Counted from the stretch's first letter, positions 51,693 through 60,441 are shown. The stretch is DNA of 64,000 nucleotides from Niastella vici (GCF_002077945.1 NZ_LVYD01000124.1:558001-622000), one strand, 5' to 3'. Translations and numbers: made by a program. The notes: generated from the sequence alone by a model not told the origin.

Positions 51693-52760
51693 ATGGGTGC
51701 GTCTTATCTTGCAGTAGGCTGGAACCGTCAGAAAAAAATATATGACTGGTTCATTTTTGCATTTTGCGCATTGTACCTTACCACGTTCATTGCAGTAACA
51801 GCGTTATATAATCCTGATTATACCTTTGAAACGGCGCTCATTCGGTCAACGGCCACCCTGGCCATTTTGTTGCTGCATGTAATACTCAGCATCGGCCCTC
51901 TTACACGCATTAACAAAAAGTTTTTACCCCTGCTTTATAATCGCCGGCATTTAGGGGTCACCATGTTCTCGGTTGCATTGATCCATGGCAGCTTCAGTAT
52001 GCTACAGTTCCATGCATTAGGCAATGTAAACCCGTTCGTTTCTTTATTTACTTCCAATACACAATACAATTCCGTATCGCAATTTCCTTTTCAGGCCTTG
52101 GGATTTTTTGCATTGGTCATCTTTTTCTTAATGGCCATTACCAGTCACGATTTCTGGCTGCATACACTGTCACCCAAAATATGGAAAGCCCTGCATATGT
52201 TTGTATACCTTGCTTATTTCCTGGTGATCATGCATGTAATGCTCGGTGTAGTGCAATATGAAACCAATCCTGTTTTGTTCGTAATGGTTTTAGCAGGCGC
52301 TGCCACGCTTGTTACGTTGCACCTGGTGGCAGGAACAAAGGAAGTACGAAAAGACAACCGGATCTTCAAATTAAAAAAAGAAGGCTTTGTGTATGTGTGC
52401 GAAAGCCAGGATGTACCTGATAATTGCGCAAAGATCTTTTGTATCGATAAGGAAAGGATCGCCCTGTTCAGGTTTGAAAATAAATTATACGCCATACACA
52501 ATGTATGCAAACACCAGGGCGGGCCATTGGGTGAGGGCCAGATTATAGATGGCTGCATCACCTGTCCCTGGCATGGCTATCAGTACCTGCCGCAAAACGG
52601 CCAATCGCCCCCACCTTTCAAGGAAAAAGTAAGCACTTATATTGTTACAGTGGAAGGGTCACAGGTGTGGTTGAATCCTCAGCCTTTGCCTGAAGGCACT
52701 GAACGGTCCGGAGCAGCTATTATTATTCCTGATAAACAAATTATAGAAAATGTCCAATAA
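51693..52760 (+). CDS. Fused ferric-reductase-like heme-b membrane domain and Rieske [2Fe-2S] domain
   Basis: The 355-residue protein has about six helices in residues 15-215, with His62, His98, His168 and His181 placed like the heme-b ligands of the ferric reductase/MsrQ-type superfamily. It continues into a Rieske domain at ~230-335 with C272-K-H274 and C291-P-W-H294 (CITCPWHGYQY). Heme b and the [2Fe-2S] cluster on one chain form an electron relay across the inner membrane. No flavin or NAD domain is present, so electrons come from elsewhere. It overlaps the Cys-rich gene by 11 bp. Confidence 0.88.
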   Translation: MGASYLAVGWNRQKKIYDWFIFAFCALYLTTFIAVTALYNPDYTFETALIRSTATLAILLLHVILSIGPLTRINKKFLPLLYNRRHLGVTMFSVALIHGSFSMLQFHALGNVNPFVSLFTSNTQYNSVSQFPFQALGFFALVIFFLMAITSHDFWLHTLSPKIWKALHMFVYLAYFLVIMHVMLGVVQYETNPVLFVMVLAGAATLVTLHLVAGTKEVRKDNRIFKLKKEGFVYVCESQDVPDNCAKIFCIDKERIALFRFENKLYAIHNVCKHQGGPLGEGQIIDGCITCPWHGYQYLPQNGQSPPPFKEKVSTYIVTVEGSQVWLNPQPLPEGTERSGAAIIIPDKQIIENVQ

Positions 52761-53607
52761 CGAGTTTTACATAGGCTGGATGCCGAAAGCGCCGGGCGGT
52801 TTTGCCCGGCATACAAAAAAAGTGATCATTGCTTTATTGATCCTGACAATTACTGTTGGCGTTTTGCTGGCTATATCACAAAAAAAATTCGGCACCGGAC
52901 AATTCGAGTTTGGCCAACTAACCAATATAACCGGTGTTTATTTCAAAGAACCGGTTCCCGCCATTAAAGTGATGAGTGGAAAAGACCTGTTGGGACGTTC
53001 CGCTTATATCACCATTCCGTTGATTGGTTATGGAAAATCTGGCGCCGATGGTATTCTGCTCGATCTGGAAAAGCTACAACATGTTGACCTGAATAAAAAA
53101 GAGATCACCCTGAAAGGAACGCTGCTGTATAACGATGGTAAATTACTTATGCAAATAGATGCCGCCGATAACCCGTTGGTATCGGTAAATAAAACTGCCG
53201 GTGAAAATATGTTACCCCTGCAAAAAGAATTGGGCGAACAAACCATTCAGGGCGAAATTGTTGATCCCAAATGTTTTTTCGGTGTAATGAAACCCGGCGA
53301 AGGCAAACCGCATAAAGACTGCGCCATCCGTTGCATCTCAGGCGGCATACCCCCTGTTTTAAAAGTAACAAACAAAGAGGGTGATTGCAATTATTATCTA
53401 CTGGTGGGCGCGCATGGCGAAAAAATGAACGAGGCTGTAAAAGAATTTGTAGCAACACCGGTGGCAGTTAAAGCAAAAGTAGTAGCATACGACGACTGGG
53501 TTATCTTGTACGTAACAGATCAAAAAGGCATCTCCCCTATTGCCGGCTGGCAACTGGTTAAACCCGGCAGCCAGGCTATTAGCTGTATTGCCAGGTGTAT
53601 AAAATAA
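52750..53607 (+). CDS. Membrane-anchored Cys-rich protein, partner of the heme-b/Rieske protein
   Basis: This 285-residue protein has one membrane helix at ~24-42 (VIIALLILTITVGVLLAI). The large domain carries six Cys: C175 and C191/C195 in IVDPKCFFG…KDCAIRC, C213, and C279/C283 in ISCIARC. The IVDPKC…MKPGEGKPHKDCAIRCISGG block is conserved in uncharacterised proteins of other bacteria, as I recall. The Cys pairs could bind a metal cluster or form disulfides. The 11-bp overlap with the heme-b/Rieske gene argues for a physical complex. Confidence 0.75.
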   Translation: MSNNEFYIGWMPKAPGGFARHTKKVIIALLILTITVGVLLAISQKKFGTGQFEFGQLTNITGVYFKEPVPAIKVMSGKDLLGRSAYITIPLIGYGKSGADGILLDLEKLQHVDLNKKEITLKGTLLYNDGKLLMQIDAADNPLVSVNKTAGENMLPLQKELGEQTIQGEIVDPKCFFGVMKPGEGKPHKDCAIRCISGGIPPVLKVTNKEGDCNYYLLVGAHGEKMNEAVKEFVATPVAVKAKVVAYDDWVILYVTDQKGISPIAGWQLVKPGSQAISCIARCIK

Positions 53608-53633
53608 TAAACAAAACCATCATCTGTTAAAAA

Positions 53634-53657
53634 AATAACCAGCATAAGCTGGTTATT
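53634..53657 (-). terminator. Intrinsic terminator between convergent units
   Basis: A perfect 10-bp stem AATAACCAGC / GCTGGTTATT (53634-53643 with 53648-53657) has a 4-nt loop. Read on the minus strand it is followed by a run of T, so it is a good terminator for the SDR unit; for the plus strand the T-tail is weak. Confidence 0.75.
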
Positions 53658-53684
53658 CGCATTTAATGAGTAAGTGAAAGTTCC

Positions 53685-54374
53685 TCACGAATTATTATAG
53701 GCCTTTATGACCGGCTCTCTTAACACCGCCCCTTTTTCAGACACAACAAACTCCAGGATATCTGCTAACTGGCAGGGAGTTACCCAATTTGCCGGATTGG
53801 CATCGGGCATATTCTTCCGGTTAAGTGGTGTATCGATCGTACTGGGCACCACAACAGTAGCCGTAACGTTCTTTCCTTTTGCTTCTTCGTTCAGTTGGCC
53901 GGCCAATGTAAACAATAATGATTTCGACAGGGCATAGGCAATCATGTTGTGTCCGTCGGCTGGCTGTAAGGCGGGCCTGGCGCCAATAAAGATCAACCGG
54001 CCAAAGCCATTACCCAGCATATGTTGAAACAACGGCCGTGCTAAATAGTATGCAGTTTCAAAATTCAGCGCAAACTGTTTTTGCAGAACAGCGCCTGAAG
54101 TAGCGGCAATATTTCCCAAAGCAAAACCACCCGCCAGCATGAGGGCGGCATGCACCTGTTGTTTTTCTTTGATGATCGTTTGTACAAACGAACTCACTTC
54201 CTGCTCATTCGTAAGGTCCAATGCATGTACTTCAAGCTGTTCATGAACCAGCATATTCTTTTTATCGCTTTCTGTCATTACCGTAGCAATTACCTGGTAC
54301 CCATTTTTTAAAAATGTTTCAGTAACTGCCATTCCCAGGTTGCCATTGGCGCCGGTTATTATCACTGTTTTCAT
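53685..54374 (-). CDS. Short-chain dehydrogenase/reductase
   Basis: This 229-residue protein has the Rossmann motif TGANGNLG (8-15), ALMLAGGFALG in place of NNAG, and YALSK as catalytic Tyr/Lys. The Ser position appears as IGARP, where the usual Ser is Ala/Gly, so activity is uncertain. It is last of four minus-strand genes (YHS, GlcG, SMP-30, SDR), with 21 bp to the previous gene. Confidence 0.85.
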   Translation of the reverse strand: MKTVIITGANGNLGMAVTETFLKNGYQVIATVMTESDKKNMLVHEQLEVHALDLTNEQEVSSFVQTIIKEKQQVHAALMLAGGFALGNIAATSGAVLQKQFALNFETAYYLARPLFQHMLGNGFGRLIFIGARPALQPADGHNMIAYALSKSLLFTLAGQLNEEAKGKNVTATVVVPSTIDTPLNRKNMPDANPANWVTPCQLADILEFVVSEKGAVLREPVIKAYNNS

Positions 54375-54395
54375 TTTTTATGAATTTTATTTTAT

Positions 54396-56027
54396 TCAAT
54401 GTGCCCCGCCGGTATCCAACCTTATTTTATACAGGCTGGTATGCGCCGTGAGGTATAAGGTCTTTCTGTCGGCATCGCCCCACGCCATGTTGGCCGGCCG
54501 TTCAGGCGTTACGATCTTTCCCAGCAGCGTTCCTTCATTCGAAAGGATCCAGACACCGCCGGGAGCCGAAACAAACAGGTTGCCTTCTTTGTCAACTTTC
54601 ATTCCGTCTAGCGCTTCTTCATCTTCGGTAAAACTGAAATCAAAAAATATTTTCCCGTTCTTTAACGTACCATCGGGCTGTACTTCATAGCGCCAAAGCG
54701 TTTTGGTATGATGAATATCGCGGATGTCCCAGTTCGTTACATATAAATATCGCTCATCCGGTGAAAATGCCAGGCCATTCGGTCCGCCCAGGTCTTTTGA
54801 TACCACCTCCGTCTTTCCGTTCCTGATCATAATTACGCCTGAATAATCCAGCTCCTTTCGCCGGTCATTAAAAAACCCGGGCAATCCGTAAGGCGGATCG
54901 GTAAAATAAATAGCGCCATCGCTTTTTATAACTATATCATTTGGACTGTTCAGCCTTTTACCATCCACTTTATCGGCCAAAACAGTTACCGGCCCTTTTT
55001 TCTCGATCCGGATCACCCGCCTGTTCCCATGTTGATCAATGATCAGCCGGCCCTCTTTATCAATAGCAAGGCCATTGGAGCCGGGCTGGCCATATTCACC
55101 GATATCGGCTCCCGTGTATCCGCTGTGGCTCATGTATACGGTTACATTGTGATCAGCCGGATCGTAACGGTAGATCGTGTTGGTATTAGGGTCACTAAAT
55201 AACAAAAAGCCATCCGGATGCCATACCGGGCCTTCTGTAAAAGAAAAGCCATCGGCCACCTTCTCCACTTTTGTACCCGGAAGGATAATATGGTTAAGTT
55301 TTTCATCGATCGTATATATTTTACCTGCATCTTTCCATGCAGGATCCCTGACAGGTATTTCTTTATAAAAATCAATAACGGCATTTCTAACCCAGATATA
55401 ATTATCAGGTATCATGCCGAGCGGGCCATTGATGCCAAGAATTGCAATAGTAAATTTGTCGCCAGCCACTGCATTATTGGTTAACAGCACGCGGTTGCGG
55501 GTATTGTATCCGGCAATAACGCCATTGCCGCTTTGTCCAAACTGATGCATTTGTTTACCATTCACCCATATTTCGCTGTAATCGTCCATCACTATTTCAA
55601 ATACCGCTGATGTTCCCTTTGTATCCAGTGAGCCGATGGTTGCAGGGATAACAATTTCAACTTTGTACCATGCCATGGACACCAAACCCATTCCTTCGCG
55701 CATTTCAAGATCACCAGGCTTTACGGACATAAATGCCTTATCAAAATCCGGCGCATTGATTTGCGGATGAATGGTATGGGTTTTTATTTTTGTACCGGTG
55801 GGGTATAACAATAACATATCCGATGCAGATGCGCCCGGTAACCTGAAATCGGCATCCCTGATATGGGCTGTTTGAACATACCATTTTGCCTGCACCAATG
55901 CCGCCCCTTCATTGGTTTTAAGATCAGCGATGGCCATGGGTTTATCAACCGCCAGTTGCCTGGTTTCCTGTGAATATGCATGCACCAATGGCCATGCAGC
56001 CATCAGCCATGAAAGAATTCTATACAT
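54396..56027 (-). CDS. SMP-30/gluconolactonase-like secreted protein with N-terminal ligand-binding domain
   Basis: The start is set at 56027 (543 residues), where the signal peptide MYRILSWLMAAWPLVHAYSQ begins. Residues ~40-235 form a galactose-binding-like beta domain (VFEIVMDDYSEIWVNGKQMHQFGQSG). From ~245 a six-bladed SMP-30/gluconolactonase/LRE propeller follows (EGPVWHPDGFLLFSDPNTNTIYRY; NGLAIDKEGRLIIDQHGNRRVIR; SPNDIVIKSDGAIYFTDPPYGLPG) with the Glu, Asn and Asp that bind the metal. It likely hydrolyses a sugar lactone in the periplasm. This suits the sugar-oxidising genes in the region, but its operon is separate. Confidence 0.88.
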   Translation of the reverse strand: MYRILSWLMAAWPLVHAYSQETRQLAVDKPMAIADLKTNEGAALVQAKWYVQTAHIRDADFRLPGASASDMLLLYPTGTKIKTHTIHPQINAPDFDKAFMSVKPGDLEMREGMGLVSMAWYKVEIVIPATIGSLDTKGTSAVFEIVMDDYSEIWVNGKQMHQFGQSGNGVIAGYNTRNRVLLTNNAVAGDKFTIAILGINGPLGMIPDNYIWVRNAVIDFYKEIPVRDPAWKDAGKIYTIDEKLNHIILPGTKVEKVADGFSFTEGPVWHPDGFLLFSDPNTNTIYRYDPADHNVTVYMSHSGYTGADIGEYGQPGSNGLAIDKEGRLIIDQHGNRRVIRIEKKGPVTVLADKVDGKRLNSPNDIVIKSDGAIYFTDPPYGLPGFFNDRRKELDYSGVIMIRNGKTEVVSKDLGGPNGLAFSPDERYLYVTNWDIRDIHHTKTLWRYEVQPDGTLKNGKIFFDFSFTEDEEALDGMKVDKEGNLFVSAPGGVWILSNEGTLLGKIVTPERPANMAWGDADRKTLYLTAHTSLYKIRLDTGGAH

Positions 56028-56068
56028 AAAAAGTGTTGAAGATTTTAAAAAATGCTGCACCTCACCGG

Positions 56069-56542
56069 CTACCTGCCGGCTATCGCTTTCGCTCCGGCAT
56101 TGGCCATATCTTCATCCTGTTGGGCACTGAGGCTGCCGCTTACACCAATGGCGCCAATAACCTGCCCCTCATACATAACGGGAATGCCGCCCTGTAAAAA
56201 AGTATGTCCAACCGTGATCAGGGCCTGCCGGCCGCCATTGACGGCATTCTCTAATTTTGAAGAGGGAGCTTTAAAAGTAGCTGCAGTATTGGCCTTTTTG
56301 ATGGCGACTTCAGCTGCAGCCGGAAAGGTATTGTCCAATCTTTCGAGGTACACCAGGTTACCACCGGCGTCCACTACAGCAATAGCGGCGCCGGGTGCAT
56401 TGTTGGCAATCGCATATTTCACCGCTTCAGCTACTACTTTCTTTGCTGTTTCCAGTGAAATGTTCTTCGAATTGATCACCTGGGCAGCTGTCATTTCAGA
56501 CAGGGCAATGGTGAGAAAAGATAAAAATATGATGGGTTTCAT
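56069..56542 (-). CDS. GlcG/HbpS family (heme-binding type) protein
   Basis: The product is 157 residues and has a signal peptide (PIIFLSFLTIALSEMTAAQ). A single GlcG/HbpS domain follows (LETAKKVVAEAVKYAIANNAPGAAIAVVDAGGNLVYLERLDNTFPAA … IGAIGVSGSLSAQQDEDMANAGAKAI). Some members bind heme or act as oligomeric sensors; others accompany glycolate or diol metabolism. It sits between the YHS protein (9 bp) and the lactonase-like gene. Confidence 0.9.
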   Translation of the reverse strand: MKPIIFLSFLTIALSEMTAAQVINSKNISLETAKKVVAEAVKYAIANNAPGAAIAVVDAGGNLVYLERLDNTFPAAAEVAIKKANTAATFKAPSSKLENAVNGGRQALITVGHTFLQGGIPVMYEGQVIGAIGVSGSLSAQQDEDMANAGAKAIAGR

Positions 56543-56551
56543 GTTTTGGAA

Positions 56552-57541
56552 TTATTTAGCTGGTTTATCGAATTTTACTTTTTTGCCGGCATGCTTTTTA
56601 ATTTGTACCGGCCAGTTGGCATCAGCTTTTGTAATATTACCCCGGAGGTCTTTGTGGAACTGCATGTAAGCATCCTGCGTATGCTGTAATATCAAACGCC
56701 CATCTATCACATCGAAGATCTCAGGATCAACGGGCCGTAATTTGCCCAGGCTCATGGCATAGCCGCAAAAAGCGCCATACTGTGGAGCATACATTTCAGG
56801 ATGGTCTTTAAAAAGCGAGGCATTTTTTTCAGAAGAGAACCAATAAGTGGCCCCATTATACCTGGCAGAAAAGGAAGGATTGCCCTTAACGGCTTTCTTA
56901 TCGGTAAAATAAGAAACGGCATCGTACCCCTGTAAGGTAACACCGTCATGATCGGTGTTGTTCAGAAATCCCTTTTCTTCCTCTGTTGTTACCTGTTTAC
57001 CGCCGTTCTTTGAAACAACAGGCCAGTACTTATCTGCTTTTTCAATATTACCGGGTACATCTTTATTCCAGCCGCTCACAGCCCGCTGGTTGTGCTGAAC
57101 AAACAGGCGGCCATCAACAATTGAAAATGTGTTAACGTCTATGGGAGCTATGCGTCCCAGCGAAACCGCATAGGCACACCAGCCGCCGAATTGCGGTTTG
57201 TATTTTCCAGGATTGGCTTTAAACAGATCGAGGTGCTGTTGCGATGCGAAATAGTAAACAGCATCTTCATACGGGTATTGAAAACGGGCATCACCTTTTA
57301 CGGGCATATTATCAGTAAAAAATGCAACGGCATCATAACCGTCGAGAATAACACCGCTGGCATCAACGTTGTTAAAATATTTACCCTGGTATTGCTGCGC
57401 ATTTGCAATACAACTGAATATCAGTGTCGCCGGCAACATAAACAATAAGCGAAACAACCACCTGTTAACCTGTTTTGTAAAAGATGGCGCATCCACTGCC
57501 CGATCAAGCAATGCTTTCGGGCTCAAACTGATTTCTTTCAT
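56552..57541 (-). CDS. Protein with two YHS-like domains
   Basis: The 329-residue product has a ~20-residue hydrophilic extension before a hydrophobic segment (WLFRLLFMLPATLIFSCIANAQ). This looks like a signal peptide with a long n-region; an internal start cannot be proven. Two YHS-type repeats follow, at ~60-175 and ~198-320, each with GYDAV-A/S-Y/F-F, a YP/GATYWF strand, and Y-x-P-Q-F/Y-G-G/A-W/F-C-A/G-Y-A. YHS domains are thought to bind metals such as copper, and each copy keeps one Cys. It is first gene of the minus-strand unit and divergent from the aldo/keto reductase. Confidence 0.88.
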   Translation of the reverse strand: MKEISLSPKALLDRAVDAPSFTKQVNRWLFRLLFMLPATLIFSCIANAQQYQGKYFNNVDASGVILDGYDAVAFFTDNMPVKGDARFQYPYEDAVYYFASQQHLDLFKANPGKYKPQFGGWCAYAVSLGRIAPIDVNTFSIVDGRLFVQHNQRAVSGWNKDVPGNIEKADKYWPVVSKNGGKQVTTEEEKGFLNNTDHDGVTLQGYDAVSYFTDKKAVKGNPSFSARYNGATYWFSSEKNASLFKDHPEMYAPQYGAFCGYAMSLGKLRPVDPEIFDVIDGRLILQHTQDAYMQFHKDLRGNITKADANWPVQIKKHAGKKVKFDKPAK

Positions 57542-57670
57542 ACGTTATAATTTTAAAGCACAAAGAAAATCAGCCTGCAAAAAAAATTATGTCTGTTATT
57601 TTACAAAAGGAGGTAATTAAATGCTCCAGGCGTCAATGAGGGAACGCTTTTTTATGACCTTACCAACGGC

Positions 57671-57722
57671 GGCACTGAGCCACCCAGACAAGTAAATTGA
57701 GCCATTAGCGAAATAAGCCCGG
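57671..57722 (+). promoter_or_regulatory. Shared upstream element (copy 2) with 22-bp-spaced direct repeat TGAGCCA
   Basis: TGAGCCA at 57676-57682 recurs at 57698-57704, the same 22-bp spacing as in copy 1 (10131-10182). From 57688 to 57713 the two copies are identical base for base. It lies ~45 bp upstream of the aldo/keto reductase start. The two AraC-family genes just downstream are the natural candidates for binding it. Confidence 0.65.
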
Positions 57723-57735
57723 GCGCCGAAACGCC

Positions 57736-57743
57736 CATCTTTG
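57736..57743 (+). promoter_or_regulatory. -7 promoter box of the aldo/keto reductase
   Basis: CATCTTTG is close to TAnnTTTG and ends 23 nt before the ATG at 57767. It starts 38 bp after the second TGAGCCA, matching the geometry of the promoter at 10195. Confidence 0.5.
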
Positions 57744-57766
57744 TGTCGTAAATCAATAACACGACA

Positions 57767-58747
57767 ATGACGACAACAACAACAATAACAAAGATCGCCC
57801 TGGGCAACAAGGGCCCACTCGTTTCCAAACTCGGCTTAGGCTGTATGCGCATGTCAACAGTTTGGGGCGGCCCAATGAATGATGAAAACGAAAGCGTGGC
57901 TACCATTCAGGCCGCGCTTGACAACGGTATCAATTTCTTGAATACCGGCGACTTTTACCACAGTGGCCACAATGAGCTGCTGGTAGGCAAAGCCATTAAA
58001 GGCAGAAGGGACGATGCCTTTATTAGTGTGAAAACAGGCGGCATCGTTTACGACGGCAAATTTCAGGGTTTAGACCTGCGGCCCATAGCCATTAAGAACT
58101 TCATCAATTATTCGTTGGTGCGTTTGGGTATTGATACCATTGATCTGTACCAGCCGTGCCGGCTCGACAATAGTGTTCCCATGGAAGATGTAATAGGAAC
58201 GATTGCCGACCTCATTAAAGAAGGAAAGGTGCGTTACCTTGGCGTGTCGGAGATCACTGCTGCACAACTGCGTAAAGCCCATAGCCTGCACCCGGTAACG
58301 GCATTGGAAATAGGTTATTCACTGGCCGACCGGCAAATAGAAACAGACCTGCTTCCCACGGCTAAAGAACTGGGCATAGGCGTTGTTGCTTTTGCCAATA
58401 CGGCCGAAGGGTTATTGACGGGAGCAATGAAAGCCCCGCTGGCAGCCAATGCTTACCAAAATCATTTCTCACGTTTTCAGGGTGAGAATCTGGTAAAGAA
58501 CCTGGAGAAAGTAGAAGCATTAAAAAAAATGGCAATAGAAAAAGGATTCACACCCACACAACTGGCTATTGCCTGGGTGAATGCACAGGGTGATCATATT
58601 ATGCCATTGGTAAGCATGAGCCGGCGTTCAAGACTGCCTGAAAATATGCAGGCCATGGAAATTGTGTTCACGCCAGAAGAAATGAATTTCCTGAACACGC
58701 ATTTTGCGCCAGGCGCCATTGCAGGCGGCACCTACCTGCAACGTTAA
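57767..58747 (+). CDS. Aldo/keto reductase family protein
   Basis: This 326-residue TIM-barrel protein opens with a Thr-rich start (ATG followed by ACA codons) and LGLGCMRMS. The catalytic tetrad is represented by Asp62, Tyr64-region (D-F-Y-H-S-G-H-N-E) and Lys89 (ISVKTGG). The usual His after L-Y-Q-x is Cys131 (DLYQPCRLD), a variant seen in one AKR branch. The C-terminal NADPH-binding part includes YLGVSEIT and MSRRSRLPENMQAMEI. It reduces an aldehyde or ketone, with altered pH or substrate preference possible because of the Cys. It is probably controlled by the element at 57671 and an adjacent AraC protein. Confidence 0.88.
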   Translation: MTTTTTITKIALGNKGPLVSKLGLGCMRMSTVWGGPMNDENESVATIQAALDNGINFLNTGDFYHSGHNELLVGKAIKGRRDDAFISVKTGGIVYDGKFQGLDLRPIAIKNFINYSLVRLGIDTIDLYQPCRLDNSVPMEDVIGTIADLIKEGKVRYLGVSEITAAQLRKAHSLHPVTALEIGYSLADRQIETDLLPTAKELGIGVVAFANTAEGLLTGAMKAPLAANAYQNHFSRFQGENLVKNLEKVEALKKMAIEKGFTPTQLAIAWVNAQGDHIMPLVSMSRRSRLPENMQAMEIVFTPEEMNFLNTHFAPGAIAGGTYLQR

Positions 58748-58786
58748 CCGGCTTCGCATACCCTGAACTTTTTATACCTTTACGAA

Positions 58787-59599
58787 GTGACGAATCCAAA
58801 CGAAATAATTCCCGGACTTATTTTTTACGGCTACCACTCTGCCATGCGAAAGGAGAAAGTAGGTTTCCTGAATAACAATACCCTGGTGTTGCAGGTTTCG
58901 GGACAGTTCACATTGGAAACAGCGAGCCAGAAAATTTCCATGCGGAAAGGTGAACTATTGCTGATTGGTAAAAACCAATTGGGACAAATCACCAAGTTAC
59001 CGCTGCCTGGTGATGAAATTTATGAAACAATCGTTATTAGCCTGCAGGAAGACCTATTAAGGAAAATTGCGCTGGAGGAAAAAATAGCAATAAAGCAGCC
59101 ATACACCGGCCCCCGCAACGTACTTATTCCCCGGAACGATTTCCTGCAGGGCTTTTTTCAATCTATAATACCCTACGTGCGCAATCCGTCAGAAAAAATA
59201 ACGGAAGCCATGGGACTGTTGAAAGTAAAGGAAGCGGTGAAACTGGTGCTGCATACCTGTCCGGAGCTCAGTGGATTTTTGTTCGATTTTTCGGAACCCT
59301 ACAAGATCGATCTGAAAAAATTCATGCTCAGCAATTTTCATTACAATGTGCCGGTTGAAAAATTTGCCCAGCTTACCGGAAGAAGCCTTGCAGGGTTTAA
59401 ACGTGATTTCAAAAGCACGTTTAACGCATCGCCCCGGCAATGGCTACAGGAACAACGGTTGCAGGAAGCACGCCACCTAATAGAAAAGAAGAACAAAAAA
59501 CCGGCTGCCATTTACCTCGACCTGGGATTTGAAAGCCTCTCCCACTTCAGCCATTCATTTAAAAAGAAGTTTGGCAAGGCACCCTCCGAATGGTTGTAG
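58787..59599 (+). CDS. AraC family regulator (cupin-type N-terminus)
   Basis: The 270-residue protein starts with GTG. The N-terminal beta-rich domain (LQVSGQFTLETASQKISMRKGELLLIGKNQ) resembles AraC ligand-binding domains of the ExsA-like DUF group. The two HTH motifs lie at ~175-270 (VEKFAQLTGRSLAGFKRDFKSTFNASPRQWLQEQRL; AIYLDLGFESLSHFSHSFKKKFGKAPSEW). It is 39 bp after the aldo/keto reductase and a good candidate for recognising the 22-bp-spaced repeats at 57671 and 10131. Confidence 0.9.
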   Translation: MTNPNEIIPGLIFYGYHSAMRKEKVGFLNNNTLVLQVSGQFTLETASQKISMRKGELLLIGKNQLGQITKLPLPGDEIYETIVISLQEDLLRKIALEEKIAIKQPYTGPRNVLIPRNDFLQGFFQSIIPYVRNPSEKITEAMGLLKVKEAVKLVLHTCPELSGFLFDFSEPYKIDLKKFMLSNFHYNVPVEKFAQLTGRSLAGFKRDFKSTFNASPRQWLQEQRLQEARHLIEKKNKKPAAIYLDLGFESLSHFSHSFKKKFGKAPSEWL

Positions 59600-59628
59600 A
59601 TCACCCCTGAATATGCTACCTTTCATCC

Positions 59629-60441
59629 ATGCACCAGGAATTTGAGACTCCGCCGGAACTACAGGATTCCATAAAGTGCTTTTGGTACGACAAAAGAGAC
59701 TTTGGAGAGCAAGCATCGGGTTTTGAGGTATTACCAGATGGCTATGCTGAAATTATTTTTTATTTCGGAAGCGACTGTAGCCTCCTGAACAATGGAAGTT
59801 TACAGGCATTGCCTTCACCGTTTATGGTGGGGCTGCTCAACGAGCCAGTTATTTTTTACTCAAAAAAACAATTAGAGATCATCGGTATCAGGTGCTTTCC
59901 CTGGACCGTGTTCGATTTGCTGGGGCTGCCATCCGGAAAAGACAGCGTGCGCATTTTTGCGCATCCTATTGCCCAATTGCAGGTTACCTTACATGAGTGT
60001 ATACATGCTGGTAACATAACCGAAGCGATGGCCCGGGTAAAACAGTATTTTCTGAATGCCCGGTCTACAATCGCTATTGACAGTATGTTATACAAAGCGG
60101 GCGTTGCCATGAGTAAAGCAAACGGCACCCTGCCGGTAAGCCAGGTAGCGGTGGCGGCGCATGCAACGGTGCGTACCCTTGAAAGGAAATTCAAGCAAGC
60201 GGCAGGCCATACGGTTAAAGACGTATCGGGCCTTATGCGGTTTGAACAGGTGCGTAACCGGTTATGGCATTTTCCCGGTTCCAACCTGGCCGGGCTGGCC
60301 CATGAACTGGGCTATACAGATCAGGCGCATCTGAGCAGGGAATTCAAACGCTACAGCGGCACTACACCCGCAGCCTTCGCCCGGAAAGCAAAAAAAAGAA
60401 AACAGGTAAGCACCGATTTTGTCGCGTTTGTACAAGCCTGA
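59629..60441 (+). CDS. AraC family regulator with DUF6597-type N-terminus
   Basis: The 270-residue protein has an N-terminal domain (PPELQDSIKCFWYDKRD…EVLPDGYAEIIFYFG…GLLNEPVIFYSKKQLEIIGIRCFPW) of the DUF6597 AraC subgroup. Two HTH motifs follow (VAVAAHATVRTLERKFKQAAG; LAGLAHELGYTDQAHLSREFKRYSGTTPAAF). It lies 29 bp after another AraC gene of a different subgroup and 39 bp before an aromatic hydroxylase gene, so each regulator may serve one neighbouring enzyme. Confidence 0.9.
   Translation: MHQEFETPPELQDSIKCFWYDKRDFGEQASGFEVLPDGYAEIIFYFGSDCSLLNNGSLQALPSPFMVGLLNEPVIFYSKKQLEIIGIRCFPWTVFDLLGLPSGKDSVRIFAHPIAQLQVTLHECIHAGNITEAMARVKQYFLNARSTIAIDSMLYKAGVAMSKANGTLPVSQVAVAAHATVRTLERKFKQAAGHTVKDVSGLMRFEQVRNRLWHFPGSNLAGLAHELGYTDQAHLSREFKRYSGTTPAAFARKAKKRKQVSTDFVAFVQA

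Noticed and set aside
57652..57906. 84-codon minus-strand ORF over the aldo/keto reductase start
   Set aside because: It overlaps the well-supported aldo/keto reductase, has a poly-Val stretch that mirrors the ACA repeat, and owes its resemblance to the other ORF to the operator-like DNA.
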